64,000 bases of DNA from Rs1 sp000416275 (lineage in GTDB: Bacteria > Pseudomonadota > Gammaproteobacteria > Pseudomonadales > Balneatricaceae). The notes below the pieces were generated by a model that was not told where the DNA came from, searched no databases, and was given only the letters and a program-made list of their open reading frames with translations. The stretch spans positions 1,922,001 to 1,986,000 of the forward strand of contig OZ251574.1 of the NCBI GenBank assembly GCA_965243635.1, read 5' to 3'. Positions 63,829 through 64,000 of this stretch are shown piece by piece (positions within the stretch are counted from its first letter, which is position 1; each line of letters opens with the position of its first letter). The position numbers were made by a program, and so were the translations under genes.

Positions 63829-64000
63829 ATGTCCGACACTGACGATAATTATGATGATGAATTAGATCTATCAACTCTCTCTGATGAAGAGCTCACCGAG
63901 CAGATGCACGATGACTTATATGATGGCATGGCTGCAGAGATTGTCGAGGGCACTGAAATCTTATTAGCCCGTGGTTGGACACCGGATAAAGTCTTGAATC
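63829..64000 (+). CDS. N-terminus of a probable corrinoid (B12-binding) methyltransferase protein, cut by window edge
   Basis: 57 residues are visible: an acidic start (SDTDDNYDDELDLSTLSDEEL), then DDLYDGMAAEIVEGTEILLARGWTPDKVL, split here for reading as DLYDGMAAEIVEG and LARGWTPDKVL. This resembles the cap region of small corrinoid proteins (MtbC/MetH B12-domain relatives), where a four-helix cap precedes the DxHxxG cobalamin site. That site would lie outside the window, so the assignment rests on recall of the family. CGAGG is 8 nt before the ATG. Confidence 0.5.
   Translation, partial: MSDTDDNYDDELDLSTLSDEELTEQMHDDLYDGMAAEIVEGTEILLARGWTPDKVLN

Overview
The window looks like chromosomal DNA of a marine-type gammaproteobacterium with moderate GC, related to the Cellvibrionales / Oceanospirillales / Pseudomonadales side of the class. 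This is inferred from gene content: a ~1610-residue NAD glutamate dehydrogenase (GDH-180 class), cmoA-cmoB, ZapG/YhcB, AcnB, and a tRNA Arg-His-Leu cluster just before tig-clpP-clpX. Genus cannot be read from the sequence. No prophage, plasmid backbone, rRNA operon or CRISPR array was seen.

Layout. 1-8.2 kb: 3' part of a Do-family periplasmic protease, a lone BatD-like membrane protein, and the giant gdhB. 8.4-16.2 kb: leucine biosynthesis (lysR / leuC-leuD-leuB), flanked by two rhlE-type helicases. 16.4-26.7 kb: Na/phosphate symporter with PhoU domain, BepA-like M48 protease, TusA-like protein, AI-2E/PerM permease, a response regulator whose HD-GYP output domain is cut off, DUF445 protein, CvfB-like S1 protein and a RluE-type pseudouridine synthase. 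26.8-30.7 kb: acnB and an OmpA/thrombospondin-3 lipoprotein. 30.7-32.1 kb: 1.4 kb without a credible gene, holding three copies of a mobile repeat. 32.1-39.0 kb: PilZ protein, uvrB, cmoAB, an unrecognised coiled-coil membrane protein, thpR. 39.1-43.6 kb: a ynjBCD-ynjF-like ABC importer plus CDP-alcohol phosphatidyltransferase cluster. 43.6-47.4 kb: GGDEF cyclase, then radD and an alkyltransferase-like gene overlapping by 4 nt. 48.2-53.0 kb: six tRNA genes, tig, clpP, clpX. 53.1-54.8 kb: two adjacent genes (S66 peptidase, GNAT acetyltransferase), each with one frameshift. 55.0-62.6 kb: zapG, cca, argC, deaD, a tandem-receiver protein and an XRE-cupin regulator. 62.9-63.2 kb: two tRNA-Pro and a tRNA-Asn; the right edge holds the start of a probable corrinoid protein.

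The main feature that gene annotation does not explain is a dense family of small non-autonomous elements (MITE-like, here 'family A'). Thirteen copies are visible (69 to ~212 bp). The ends are an 18-bp inverted repeat starting CCTGAATC, and several copies have exact 5-bp target duplications. The copies form size classes related by internal deletion, and many lie within ~120 bp upstream of a start codon (leuC, acnB, cmoA, radD, zapG, the bepA-like gene, the PilZ gene). A second family ('family B', ends TGAGACCTCTGCATAAC, three copies) is also present; one copy starts 17 bp after the stop codon of the truncated HD-GYP gene. Together with the two frameshifted genes, this suggests a genome being reshaped by small elements. 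No transposase for either family is in the window.
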